Source: Nemertoderma westbladi (taxonomy: Eukaryota > Xenacoelomorpha > Nemertodermatida > Nemertodermatidae). From it: DNA of 39,069 nucleotides. The stretch lies in contig JAUCBJ010002687.1 of the NCBI GenBank assembly GCA_032718475.1, positions 1 to 39,069 on the forward strand, given 5' to 3'. The notes beneath the pieces were generated by a model. It was not told where the DNA came from, made no database searches, and saw only the letters and a program-made list of their open reading frames with translations. The translations under genes were made by a program, and so were the position numbers. This document shows positions 11,088 through 20,438 of this stretch, one piece after another (the stretch's first letter is position 1; the number at the start of each line of letters is the position of its first letter).

Positions 11088-11865
11088 CCGTGTCCTTGCT
11101 GTACTGGTGTTTTAGAGGACATAAAAGTCATTTCTTCTGTATTTGTACTTTAGAGGACATAATCCGCAATCTCGTGACGCGATAAGCTAGATACTCTTGA
11201 AAACAGTGTCGCTACCATGACGACGGCTAGCAGCTGATATTGCCACGTCGACATTTCTTTGTTTCTTTGTTCTCTCGTTGTTCGGTTGACCAATCAGAGC
11301 GTTTTTTGTCTCTGTGTTGGAGGTGGATACAGAACTCAGTAGTTCAGTGTTATGTTTTTGCCCAAAGCCTAAGAACATCGGCCTTTGGCACCTCCGTATA
11401 TCAGCATTCTTTAGCTTTACATTAGTAGGCTTAATTATAGAACGTATATCTGTTATCAAACGATTTACACAAACGAGCTACTTATTTACTCAACAAACCA
11501 ATTATATGCAATTCATATCTTACATTACTGCTTTTGCTGTTGGTTATTCGTTATATTTGTTGATGAAATATTATATCGGAATACTGATCAATAGTCAGAC
11601 ACCCCACCTTCTTGATATACTAAAGGTTAGAGAGACCGGTTACAGATAAACGATTGCGACCTACAGTCGGGGTCTCAAAGTGCATCTTTCTTTGAGATTT
11701 TCTCAAAGAACTAAAAGTGTCTCAAAGTTCTAAAAGTGGTCTAAGAAAATGACAAAGTGTCCTCAAAGATTTCAAAGTAGTACTGTCAGTCATTTCATAC
11801 AGTCCTGCCTGAAGCTGGCTATGGAATGGTGTATATTGACTTTGACTAAAGGGTAAAGTATAAGT

Positions 11866-12147
11866 AATAAAAACCTCTATGAAACAATAAAGATGCCTCC
11901 AAAAAATACTGCAGTAATAAATATTTGTTACTGAAAGTAAGAATTAATTATTACTGCAGTAATAAAAAAATTGTCTTTTTCTGCAATAACAAATAATTTG
12001 TCACTGCAGTATAAAGTTTTATTCAATTATTTATTAAATTATTAATATTGATTATTGCAGTAATAAATATTTGTTACTGCAGTAACTAATATTTAATACA
12101 GCAGTATTTTTTGTAGGTATTTTTATTGTTTCATAGAGGATTTTATT
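11866..12147. mobile_element. 282-bp palindromic MITE nested in the TA-flanked transposon
   Basis: Inverted termini AATAAAAACCTCTATGAAAC at the left and its near complement at the right (GTTTCATAGAGGATTTTATT). The inversion continues through RATRCCTMCAAAAAATACTG. The interior is made of repeated TTACTGCAGTAATAAATATT palindromes. No coding capacity. The target duplication is not resolved because the inverted sequence continues into the flanks. Confidence 0.75.
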
Positions 12148-12421
12148 AATTTATATTTGGACTCTTTAGAGACGCCATAATTGCGGGCTATCGGAATGTG
12201 TTGGTATTTGTGTCATAGACAGTTTATCTGTTGCCCTATCTATATTAATGTATAGTGCTAAAACTGTACTGTTTAGATTTGTTTAGCCCACGTGAACGCC
12301 GAATACCTTTACCAATGCATTTCAATGGTCAACCAGCCATACTTTGCCGCACTGTAAATTGTGTTATACAAAGTAAAGAATAAAGATAGAGGCAGGAGTA
12401 AAGATAAATGATTCAAGCGCA

Positions 12422-12694
12422 CTAATTGGCTGTTCCCATAGATGTTTTAGGCATTGTTGGTGTGCAATGAATATGGTCAGAGCGACCGCCCAGTCTGCCA
12501 AAATCTATTATGTAATCAAATGGTACCACAAGCCAAGCAAAGCCTGTGACAGTTCTTTCCGGCTCTGCACCTGTTTGTTTGAAGGTCACCATCCGTAGGT
12601 CACTACTTCCTAGCTGTGATTGATAGCTTAAACTGGGTGCCGCTTTGCCAGAAGGCGGTACACCGTACACATCAATTGAATATGAGGCAAACAT
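12422..12694 (-). CDS. 90-codon ORF inside the DNA transposon, function unknown
   Basis: Open frame from ATG at 12694 to a TAG at 12422, preceded immediately by an in-frame stop. The product starts MFASYSIDVYGVPPSG and includes FAWLVVPFDYIIDF. It has no transposase motif (no DDE/D signature or helix-turn-helix that I can see), no clear signal peptide and mixed codon use that looks protein-like. It could be a captured exon fragment or chance. I do not recognise it. Confidence 0.3.
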   Translation of the reverse strand: MFASYSIDVYGVPPSGKAAPSLSYQSQLGSSDLRMVTFKQTGAEPERTVTGFAWLVVPFDYIIDFGRLGGRSDHIHCTPTMPKTSMGTAN

Positions 12695-14475
12695 TTAAAA
12701 TATGCTCAAATATAAACGCCAGCGGCAGGGTATATTTTAATATCTCTATTAAGCTAAAACAACATAAGATTGTAGCCGTTCTATCGTACTTGAAAGTCGA
12801 AAGCCTTTCTTAGTTTTTAAGAAGGAATTCTCGCGCTCTCGTCACCATAATTATCATATTAATTAAACAGTTAAGGTAGTACGGTTTGACCTGAGGTGAC
12901 TAATGAAATGAATAACAAATGTTATTACAAGCTTTCTCCCAACAGGGCTTCTTTAGGTCATTGTAATGAACCTGCGTATACGCAGAGAAACTACAGAGAA
13001 GTTTCTCTTATATTAATTGTTAATCTGATATTGTATTATGTTATTAAAATAATCAATCTTGTCAAGCATTAATCTTGTTTCACTAATTATGTTTCATGTA
13101 TTATTTGATTTTTAAGAATGTTTTTTAGAAAGACTTTAGGGCGCCGTAAATTCAATTTGTACTTGCGACCTAAAACCCATCCCGTAATGACCTCAGGAAC
13201 CTCAATATGATAAATTAATGGGATTAGTTTCTAGGCAACAACTGGCCAGCACACAAGTATCACTTTGTTGCCCGCATGATATTGTTCCCCGAGAATGGCT
13301 CTGCATCTGTTAACTTACCACGAGCTGTCAATCAGGAATACCTCGGAGTTTATTTTCTCAAAGAATTCAAAGTGCCGCAAACTAAATCAAAGTGACATTT
13401 CTCAAAGAATTCAAAGAATTAAAAGTGCCTAAAAGCAGAAAATCACTTTGAGATTCCCAACTAAAAGTGTCTACAAGAATTCAAAGCGGCCGTTGGGAGT
13501 AATGTAATGACTTTTAGACACTTTTAGAAAAACTTTGAGAAAATCTCAAAGAACAGATGCACTTTGAGACCCCGACTGTATGTTAAGTGGTTTGAAGTGA
13601 ATCTAATGCTATTTCATATGCCCAACATAAATTGTCTGTTGCTCTCTTTATACGTGACTAAATTTAGTGAAGGTCGGCAGATTAGTGTGCAGTATTGTGC
13701 AGCATTGTGTATGATTGTAACTGATAACAAAGCATATCCTAAAGAATGCGCCATATACGTAAATCTATAGCCTTTTCGTTGTGTCTAGTTTAAGTCATAA
13801 CTCTGTTTACATATTTAGAGCGCCACGTCCTAAAGGAACTGTTAATATTTCCCGAAAGTGAATAATATTTGTCAGAGATTATATATTACGATCAGTCGAA
13901 TAATACGGTAGGCTTACACCATCAATCATTAAGCTCCGAACTCAGTCTCCCGGGTATATCCAACGGGTGAATGATTGCGCATAGACTGGCTTCGGCTAAT
14001 GTAGTGTATCAAATACTCGTCATAAGCTAAAGAATATATATCATCCAAAAGACATCCTAATTTGGCAGGTTAAACTGTCAAAGGTCTTAAAAGCGCAAAC
14101 AATAACAGATATTGCTTCTGGATTGCGGTGTAAGCAATCAAGTCTAAAGTACCGGTACCGGTCGAACGGTAACCTGTACTGCTGTAACCAGTAGGCCTGA
14201 CTGTCTGATCATCCGAACCGGTACTTACAGTATAGGTACAGCAGTATTATTCGATTTTTATAATTATATACCGGTAGGCCTTAATAATTAATCAGGGACG
14301 GCCGCCCTGGTTTTTTATTGAGATTTTACTTGTTTCTGTCAAGTTTTATTTATTTGTAGGTTAATATTGAGCAGAAGGCGTGTAAGCCTGCTCAGATTGT
14401 ACAGATAATTTGTAGGCTTGACTGTTGGCTAACTGTTGATTAGGTCTGAACGGATTGCAGTGCATGTAGAGTGTA

Positions 14476-14597
14476 TGTCCGATAAAGAACGGTTAGAAAG
14501 TAGGGGCAGCCATAGCTGTAAGGTAAACCCCCATCTAAAGAATAAGTCGTACTACTGGGTTAGAACGCATACTACTTAACCATTTCGGAGTCTGCAT
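14476..14597 (+). ncRNA. Candidate structured RNA core, copy 1
   Basis: 122 bp with 121 identities to 14763-14884. It folds by inspection. CCGA (14479-14482) pairs with TCGG (14585-14588). GGTT (14491-14494) plus AAGTAG (14498-14503) pair with CTACTT plus AACC (14572-14581) around a 3-base bulge. Inside, GGG (14504-14506) pairs with CCC after a CAGC-CATA-GCTG hairpin (14507-14518). The only difference between copies (A/G at 14497) is in the bulge. Function is unknown; packaging or a translation-control element is a guess. Confidence 0.5.
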
Positions 14598-14762
14598 GTC
14601 CTGTGGTTTATTTAGGCTTGATAGGAGTCCGCCAGCGTTTGGTCTGTACTTTGTTTGTGTAGTCTGTACGGGTAGCGTATAATTTTATTTAGATAATTTG
14701 TAAGCTGGATAGTTGTCTGGCTGTTGTTGGGTTTGAGGAAATTTCGGTGTGTGTAAAGCATC

Positions 14763-14884
14763 TGTCCGATAAAGAACGGTTAGGAAGTAGGGGCAGCCAT
14801 AGCTGTAAGGTAAACCCCCATCTAAAGAATAAGTCGTACTACTGGGTTAGAACGCATACTACTTAACCATTTCGGAGTCTGCAT
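14763..14884 (+). ncRNA. Candidate structured RNA core, copy 2
   Basis: Second copy of the 122-bp core, 287 bp downstream of the first, with the same pairings and AGG instead of AGA in the bulge. Confidence 0.5.
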
Positions 14885-15934
14885 ATACCGTAGTTTGTTT
14901 AGGCTTGATAGTAGTCTGTCAGTATTTGGTCTGCATTTTGTTTGAGTAGTTTGTACGCGTAGCGTAATATTTATTATTCAGAGTTTATGCGATTATTCGC
15001 AACATTCATATTCCCCAAGTTTATTCCTACAGTAATTGTGTTTGTTATACATACCGTTATAGTTAAACTAACCCCGGTACTACATCAGGGCTGCTCGGCG
15101 TAGGTAAAGACTGGAGATTTTGTGCTTTGGTCACTCCGGCAGATACCGTGGTTCTTTTAGCTGTTCAAGTATTTTTAACTACTAATTATTTGTTGTACAA
15201 GTACTTGTACCTAATTTAGGGTTTAGTGTACAGTACTTTCCGAAGGTGATTAGTGTGTAGGCAGTGTATTTGTGTTGTAAAGTGGTTAATAGGCACGTTG
15301 GTTCTGGTAGACCGCGGTAATTAACTTCTAGGTAGGGACACTCCGTGATACATAACGTAGTACCTATAGCGATACGGTTATAGGTCGTCAGGCGGTGGTA
15401 TTTTCCTATCTGGACAACGTAGTATATTTACTACTACTTATTATTTTCAAATACCGTAGTAACCTGTCCGTTGTAATAACCAGATATTCTAACCCTTTGT
15501 TAGGCTGGTTAGTAGACTTCTTGTAAAATTACCCTAAAAATTTGTATTTGTGTATTTGTAATTAAATTTTTGTGTTTATTTAGAGATTGTAATCTCAACC
15601 CGAATTGTACGTAATTTGTAGTATTAAGTAACTTAGGTAAATTATAATTATTTGTTTTAGTGTCTAACAAGTAGCACTCCACTGAGAGCGCACAGCTTAT
15701 GTGTAGTGACTCCCCCAGAAATAATAACATTTATTTCAAACATTGACAAAACCCATTAAACGGGTATATATATATTATAAATCAACTCAAACGATTTATA
15801 AATAGTAGGCCTGCCATATAACAATTAGGTCTCAATATCAGTTGGACTACTGCTTAAATAACGGTAATAAAGTAAGTTAAAGTAACCAAGTAACCCTTAA
15901 AATTCAGAAATTCAATTATTTAAAATAATTGATA

Positions 15935-16180
15935 TACCGGTATTTGCAATAGATCTATTATATATTTATATACTTGTGCTGAAATCATACCGGTGTTCTG
16001 TAATTAATTCTAGTTAATAATTATACTTATATATACTATAAGTGTAAACTGCATACCGGTATCCACGATAGGCCTATTATATATTTATATATATTTGTGC
16101 TAAAATTATATACCGGTTTCTGTGAAAAACCTAGTCTGTAATAATACTTATATATACCATAAGCATACCGGTATTCTAAT
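15935..16180 (+). repeat. Diverged tandem repeat with ATACCGGTA boxes in gag leader
   Basis: Two units of about 115-120 bp, each with ATACCGGTAT, TATTATATATTTATATA, TTGTGCTRAAAT and ACTTATATATAC in that order. ATACCGGTAT repeats again at about 16167. It lies just upstream of the gag start. Confidence 0.75.
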
Positions 16181-16295
16181 ATTATATATATCACGCTACA
16201 CTGAGTAGCAGTATCGGTAATTAATTACTAGGCTAGCAGTTAAGGCTGAATTACTAGACTTGCTTAGACTGTAATATAGCAGTACGCAGTCAACT

Positions 16296-19200
16296 GTGCA
16301 AACCAACATGTCTGATACTAAGCAGAACCTGTCAGACAGTTTATTAGATGTAACTATCTGCGACTCAGATAAGGGTGTAGAACCGTCTAGTCCTAAGTTC
16401 AGTTCACCTCCCACTGTGAGGAAGGTCATCCCTCCAGTAGTAATAACAGAACCTAGGCTAGTCCAACATCGTAGGTCTATCATAGGCACTCGAGCCCAGG
16501 TCAAGCGGGACCAAGAAGCAGCGGAACAGCAACAACCCGCGAGCCAAGAACTTATTTCTCAGCGGCCCGACAGCTCCAATAGTGAAGATACTGTAGAGCT
16601 GACACCCGAGCGCGGAGCAAGGATGACGGATGCGGTTTATTCGGATCCCCTTCTCATCCTTCCTGCAGCCGTACTCACTAGGTTATTGATCACGGTGGAA
16701 GAACACCAGATCGATTGGGCGAGAAGTAAGCGATCAACTAAAGATAGTTATGAGGGATATACAAGGGAAGAACTGAAGTCTATGGTCGAGTCGCAATGCA
16801 ACTTCCCCGGACCCGGACTCCCGTTTGATTTATCAGAAGCTGCCTGGGAAGACATACACCGGATGGGAGTAGCCAAGGAAACCATCGATCCAGCTGTGTG
16901 GAAGAGGTCCGCAGCCGGATACGCACAGGGATTCTTCAGCTCTATGGAGCGAGTAGAAAAACAACTGTTTCAACAACCTCAAGGACCTCAAGAGCAGGGA
17001 CAACTGCTTTATCAAGTTAGAGAAAGAATTCTGCGAATCAGACTAATCTTATCGGCCTTTGAGGAGGCTTCTAAAAGAAGACAAGACACGTCGTTGCAAG
17101 TTGCCGTAAAGACTTGGTTTCAACGGGTGAGTCGCCAGGTTCAAGGAACAGCTCAGTGGAAAGCTCAGCTGGAGGAGCGCTCAACCCATGGAGAATCAAC
17201 AGACGCTACTTTTTCCCAAGTGGAAAGTGAAGCGACGGCAGAGAAACCGCATAAGAGGGATGCCATTGACATCTATCTGTCAGACTATCAACGTTTTTTA
17301 GGTGATGAAGAGTTGAGGAGAAGGTTAGAGGGGCTTAGCCCTAATAGTGAAGGAGCCCAGCGTGTGTTGGCCGCAATCGATGTGGATAGGTTAGCTGCGA
17401 ACCAAGCTAAATTCAATGAAAGCATCCGCATCGCTAAGGTTCAAGAAGAACAAGTAAAGAAAAAACGTATAGAAGATAGAAAGACAGCAGCAGCAGCAGT
17501 GGCAGCGGCAGAAGCGGAACGAAAAGCGGCAGAAGTGGATAGAAAAGCGGCAGAGGCAGCGGCAGAGGCAAAAGCGGCAGCGGCAGAAGCAAAAGCGGCA
17601 GCTGCAGCAGTAGAAGCCGAAAGAAAGGCGGTAGAAGCCGAAAGAAAGGCGGCCGAAGCGGAAAGAAAGGTGGCAGCTGCAGCAGTAGAAGCCGAAAGAA
17701 AGGCGGCCGAAGCGGAAAGAAAAGTGGCAGCAGTAGAAGCCGAAAGAAAGGCGGCCGAAGCGGAAAGAAAAATAGCAGTGGCAGAAGCAGAACGGAGGGC
17801 ATCTGAAGAGACAACCCAACTAGAGTTGGAAAATCTTCAAGAGAAACACGACAACTTTAATAAACAGTTAACAGCTAGTAATATGCAGATGATGAATCGA
17901 TCTACTCCCAAAAGACAAGGTTATACATCATCTGAGGAAGGCGATACCACCGATACTGAAGGCAAAGGAAATAGATCTCACCTAAGCAGACGTAAAAGAA
18001 CATCCCACCGTCAGAAATTGCCTGATTTGCCTCCAGCTGTTAGAAGGCAACTAAATAACACCAACTTAGGTAGTACAGAACCCACAGACCAAATAATTAC
18101 AATAGAGAGACTCCCTACTATAGTAGATGAGCCTGAAATAGTTAGGCCTGTTCCCGAAGCCACCCTTTCGGTCGTAGAGACACCTGTACTCCCTGAACCT
18201 ACCTCTCAATTCCCGTTGCACAGCACTAAGCTACCTGTGCCCAGCAGAACAGCCCATGAGACAGTTCATGCCCTGGACTCCGAGCGAAATATTCATGATT
18301 TGTCGCCCGTTGTCCCTCGTCCGCCCGCTACAATGTTGGCGGATCCCGTTTCGGCGGTTGATTGGGTGGAAGAGAGACGGCGGGGGATGGACATTCTCCT
18401 CGAAAAGATGGAGGAGAATCGAGTACGCTCCTCCCAACAGGTCCGAGAGTTAGAAGGGACTGTTCAACAGTTAAAGGGAACCGTAAAGGAAAGTAGGTTA
18501 GAGTTGCAAGAAGTACAGCAAAATATCGCGCTAGAACGTGATAAATTAGTAAATTTACAAAAGGGTATACCACCACCCCTTGTAACAATGTGTCAACCTG
18601 TTAGGTCTGAAGTATCTCATGCGCAAGGTGTGGAGCCTACACGCATCTATACTGCTAGCGAAGTAGAAACTCCTATAGTGAACCCTATTAAGGGTAATTA
18701 TAGACCTGTTGATAATGATATTCCCTATAGACCGGATCATAATCCGAGAAATTTATATACCGATAACTCGATATTAAATAACACGATGGCCCAAGAAAGT
18801 TTTACGCGTCAAATGGCTAGAACCGAAGCCCGGCAAGCGGTAAAGGTGGGAGAGATCATCAAGTTCAATGGAGATGAGATGAAATGGTTACCTTTTAATG
18901 AATATTACAAAGATAACATACAGAACTCTGTGCTATCTAATGGAGAGAAACTTAGATTCCTCATCGAGTGCTTGGAAGGATCTCCCAAGTTAATGGCGTT
19001 AAAGTTTATTGGACATCCTGACGGATTAAGACAAGTTTGGGATACACTAAACATCAGGTATGGTAATAGGACTAACATAGCTGGGTATTTGTATGCAAAG
19101 TTGGTAGCGCCCCGAAAGTTTATTAGCAGCGGAATTATAGAGTTTTCCGATGAGATTCAGGAGATCTGCAGACAATTAGATTGGCTAGGTAAGTCTCATG

Positions 19201-19523
19201 AGTATCAGAATGCTATGGTTATTAGAGCAGTGGCTTCTACTTTACCGAAGGGTGGAGTAGGTACACACTGGGATAAGAAAGTGTTATATATGATGGAACA
19301 ACAACGACGAGACCCTACCATGGCTGATCTCATGTCATTCCTAGATGGAGAAGTGAAATTACAGCTCCTGAAACTGTCCAGAGAGAAGACACCGGAAAAC
19401 AAGGTAAGTGAAAAACCCGTCGCTAGGAGAAAGGTAACACCAGTGTGTTATACAGATGATGGCGAAAGCCAGACTTCTCAAGGAGAAGATAGCGGAAAGA
19501 CACTGACAGGTCTTATTACGTAA
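16296..19523 (+). CDS. gag: BEL/Pao Gag polyprotein (DUF1759-like)
   Basis: 1075 codons, intact. The second ATG (MSDTKQ, residue 5) is also possible. Residues about 1-120 are polar and disordered. About 390-510 form a long Ala/Glu/Lys/Arg repeat (EAERKAAEAERK) predicted to be a continuous helix or coiled coil. Around 695-760 is a second helix (DILLEKMEENRVRSSQQVRE). Residues about 850-1000 match the DUF1759 capsid-like region of Pao elements: KVGEIIKFNGDEMKWLPF, then GEKLRFLIECLEGSPKLMAL and WDTLNIRYGN. The protein would assemble the virus-like particle. The usual zinc knuckles are missing from this ORF and lie in the next, which begins 5 bases after this stop. The protein is longer than usual for BEL/Pao Gag, largely through the repeat region. 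Confidence 0.93.
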   Translation: MQTNMSDTKQNLSDSLLDVTICDSDKGVEPSSPKFSSPPTVRKVIPPVVITEPRLVQHRRSIIGTRAQVKRDQEAAEQQQPASQELISQRPDSSNSEDTVELTPERGARMTDAVYSDPLLILPAAVLTRLLITVEEHQIDWARSKRSTKDSYEGYTREELKSMVESQCNFPGPGLPFDLSEAAWEDIHRMGVAKETIDPAVWKRSAAGYAQGFFSSMERVEKQLFQQPQGPQEQGQLLYQVRERILRIRLILSAFEEASKRRQDTSLQVAVKTWFQRVSRQVQGTAQWKAQLEERSTHGESTDATFSQVESEATAEKPHKRDAIDIYLSDYQRFLGDEELRRRLEGLSPNSEGAQRVLAAIDVDRLAANQAKFNESIRIAKVQEEQVKKKRIEDRKTAAAAVAAAEAERKAAEVDRKAAEAAAEAKAAAAEAKAAAAAVEAERKAVEAERKAAEAERKVAAAAVEAERKAAEAERKVAAVEAERKAAEAERKIAVAEAERRASEETTQLELENLQEKHDNFNKQLTASNMQMMNRSTPKRQGYTSSEEGDTTDTEGKGNRSHLSRRKRTSHRQKLPDLPPAVRRQLNNTNLGSTEPTDQIITIERLPTIVDEPEIVRPVPEATLSVVETPVLPEPTSQFPLHSTKLPVPSRTAHETVHALDSERNIHDLSPVVPRPPATMLADPVSAVDWVEERRRGMDILLEKMEENRVRSSQQVRELEGTVQQLKGTVKESRLELQEVQQNIALERDKLVNLQKGIPPPLVTMCQPVRSEVSHAQGVEPTRIYTASEVETPIVNPIKGNYRPVDNDIPYRPDHNPRNLYTDNSILNNTMAQESFTRQMARTEARQAVKVGEIIKFNGDEMKWLPFNEYYKDNIQNSVLSNGEKLRFLIECLEGSPKLMALKFIGHPDGLRQVWDTLNIRYGNRTNIAGYLYAKLVAPRKFISSGIIEFSDEIQEICRQLDWLGKSHEYQNAMVIRAVASTLPKGGVGTHWDKKVLYMMEQQRRDPTMADLMSFLDGEVKLQLLKLSREKTPENKVSEKPVARRKVTPVCYTDDGESQTSQGEDSGKTLTGLIT
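17488..17796 (+). repeat. Coding repeat for Ala/Glu/Lys helix in Gag
   Basis: Tandem, in-frame variants of GAAGCCGAAAGAAAGGCGGC and GAAGCGGAAAGAAAA with GCAGCAGTAG spacers, giving EAERKAAEAERK. The multiples of three bases preserve the frame, as expected for selected expansion in a coding region. Confidence 0.9.
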
Positions 19524-19528
19524 ATAAA

Positions 19529-20419
19529 ATGCCTAAAGATCAGGTAAGTAAATTCAAGTCTCGAACAAATGACAGGAGAGAACAGGTAAGAAAAACTCCT
19601 CCTACGTCTCCCAAGAGAATTCAGGTGAGAAAGCCCGAAGAAAAAGCAAGTGTACACAATGTTACTCAGAGTAAGGTAAGTAACATCAAACCGAAATGTG
19701 CGCTATGTGATGGGACCCATCGCTTAAATATGTGTGATGAATTTCTAAAGAAATCATTAACTGAGAGACGTGAAGTCATGTGGGACAAGCGGTTGTGCTA
19801 TAATTGCCTCAGACAAGGACACCAACGGCGAACCTGTTACTCTGACACAAGATGTGCCAAGTGCGGTGCGAAACATCATATCCTGTTGCACACTGAATTC
19901 GAGCAAAATAGTCCGAGTCAGGTAAGTGATTCCGAACTACATGTCCAATTCAGTGATGTGAACGACACTGATCAATCTGAGATGGAAGGATTCTATACGG
20001 ACGAGTTCTCCGACGAAAACGAATCCTGTTATATGATAAATACCACAGTGTATCGAGCACTCATTTATGAAAAAGATACAGACATTGACCTCGCTCTAAC
20101 TACTTCTGATCGACAACCATCTTGGAAAGCGCCAACTTCCAATGTAGGGATTAGAGAATTTCCTGTGGTACAGGTAAGGGTCCACGGACCAAAAAGGAGT
20201 TATGTAGTGAACGCCCTCCTTGACTCCGGTAGTACAGGAACATTCATCGACAAAGAGCTAGCCGAAGACATATTCGCTGGACAACCCAAGTTCCGAACTA
20301 AGCTAAACATGTCAGGAATTATGCAAGTTTGGAAATCCACAGTAACCGCGGATTATTATGTAGGTGCGTTGTCCACCCCCCAGGACGAACTAGGAGAACA
20401 TAGCGGAATAGGAGAATAG
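19529..20419 (+). CDS. Zinc-knuckle / aspartic protease ORF of BEL/Pao element
   Basis: 296 codons in the -1 frame relative to gag. Residues 57-60 hold a CxxC pair (KCALCDGTHRL), typical of the segment before the Pao knuckle. C90-x2-C93-x4-H98-x4-C103 is a CCHC knuckle (CYNCLRQGHQRRTC), and C109/C112/H116/H121 complete a second (CAKCGAKHHILLH). An acidic linker follows. D232-S233-G234 in NALLDSGSTGTFID is the retropepsin-like active site of the Pao DUF1758 family. The start ATG lies 5 bases after the gag TAA (TAAATAAAATG), so re-initiation or a -1 shift is needed, and no clear slippery heptamer is visible. The frame ends at 20419, 7 bases before the RT frame opens. The ORF has an unusual density of CAG|GTAAGT motifs. 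Confidence 0.9.
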   Translation: MPKDQVSKFKSRTNDRREQVRKTPPTSPKRIQVRKPEEKASVHNVTQSKVSNIKPKCALCDGTHRLNMCDEFLKKSLTERREVMWDKRLCYNCLRQGHQRRTCYSDTRCAKCGAKHHILLHTEFEQNSPSQVSDSELHVQFSDVNDTDQSEMEGFYTDEFSDENESCYMINTTVYRALIYEKDTDIDLALTTSDRQPSWKAPTSNVGIREFPVVQVRVHGPKRSYVVNALLDSGSTGTFIDKELAEDIFAGQPKFRTKLNMSGIMQVWKSTVTADYYVGALSTPQDELGEHSGIGE

Positions 20420-20438
20420 AGCATAGAACATAAGGTCA

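Larger units (their letters stand above)
11664..13578 (+). mobile_element. Non-autonomous DNA transposon with TA target duplication (Tc1/mariner-like ends)
   Basis: Terminal inverted repeats start CAGTCGGGGTCTCAAAGTGC and are followed by further inverted TTTGAGATTTTCTCAAAG blocks and many subterminal CAAAGTG/AAAAGTG motifs. TA lies on both sides (11662-11663 and 13579-13580). The 3' LTR of the host retroelement reads ACCTATGTT at 29201-29209 where this element sits, a perfect empty site that proves the ends and the TA duplication. No transposase is recognisable. TA duplication and CAGT termini fit the Tc1/mariner group, but other TA-targeting groups are possible. Confidence 0.93.
11012..14101 (+). 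repeat. 5' LTR of BEL/Pao element (interrupted)
   Basis: Starts TGTAAAAGCTTTTGCG and ends AAAAGCGCAAACA. Removing 11664-13578 plus one TA leaves 1173 bp, exactly the length of the 3' LTR. A GCATAAAAAGGCC segment at 11078-11089 is a plausible TATA box, and two TTTAGAGGACATAA repeats lie about 40 bp apart downstream of it. Confidence 0.95.
14400..14975 (+). repeat. Two tandem ~287-bp leader repeats
   Basis: Copy 1 runs from about 14400 to 14690 and copy 2 from about 14690 to 14975. The outer parts (TTGTAGGCTTGACTG versus TTGTAAGCTGGATAG, and the TTTAGGCTTGATAG segments) have drifted noticeably while the central 122 bp is almost unchanged. Confidence 0.85.
14102..16295 (+). other. Untranslated leader of the BEL/Pao element
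   Basis: 2.2 kb between LTR and gag without a credible ORF. It contains two tandem copies of a unit of about 287 bp with a nearly identical core, and ACCGGT-rich diverged repeats at 15935-16180. A packaging signal, a primer-binding site and translation-control structures would be expected here, but none is identified by homology. Confidence 0.7.

Noticed and set aside
11187-11649. ORFs on both strands in the LTR (repeated at 28729-29191)
   Set aside because: They overlap on opposite strands, match nothing and repeat only because the LTR repeats.
14102-14140. tRNA primer-binding site next to the 5' LTR
   Set aside because: The nearest TGG lies 17 bp inside and the following bases could not be matched to a tRNA 3' end with confidence.
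17391-17819. Minus-strand Leu/Pro/Cys/Phe-rich ORFs
   Set aside because: Antisense shadows of the Ala/Glu/Lys repeat in Gag.
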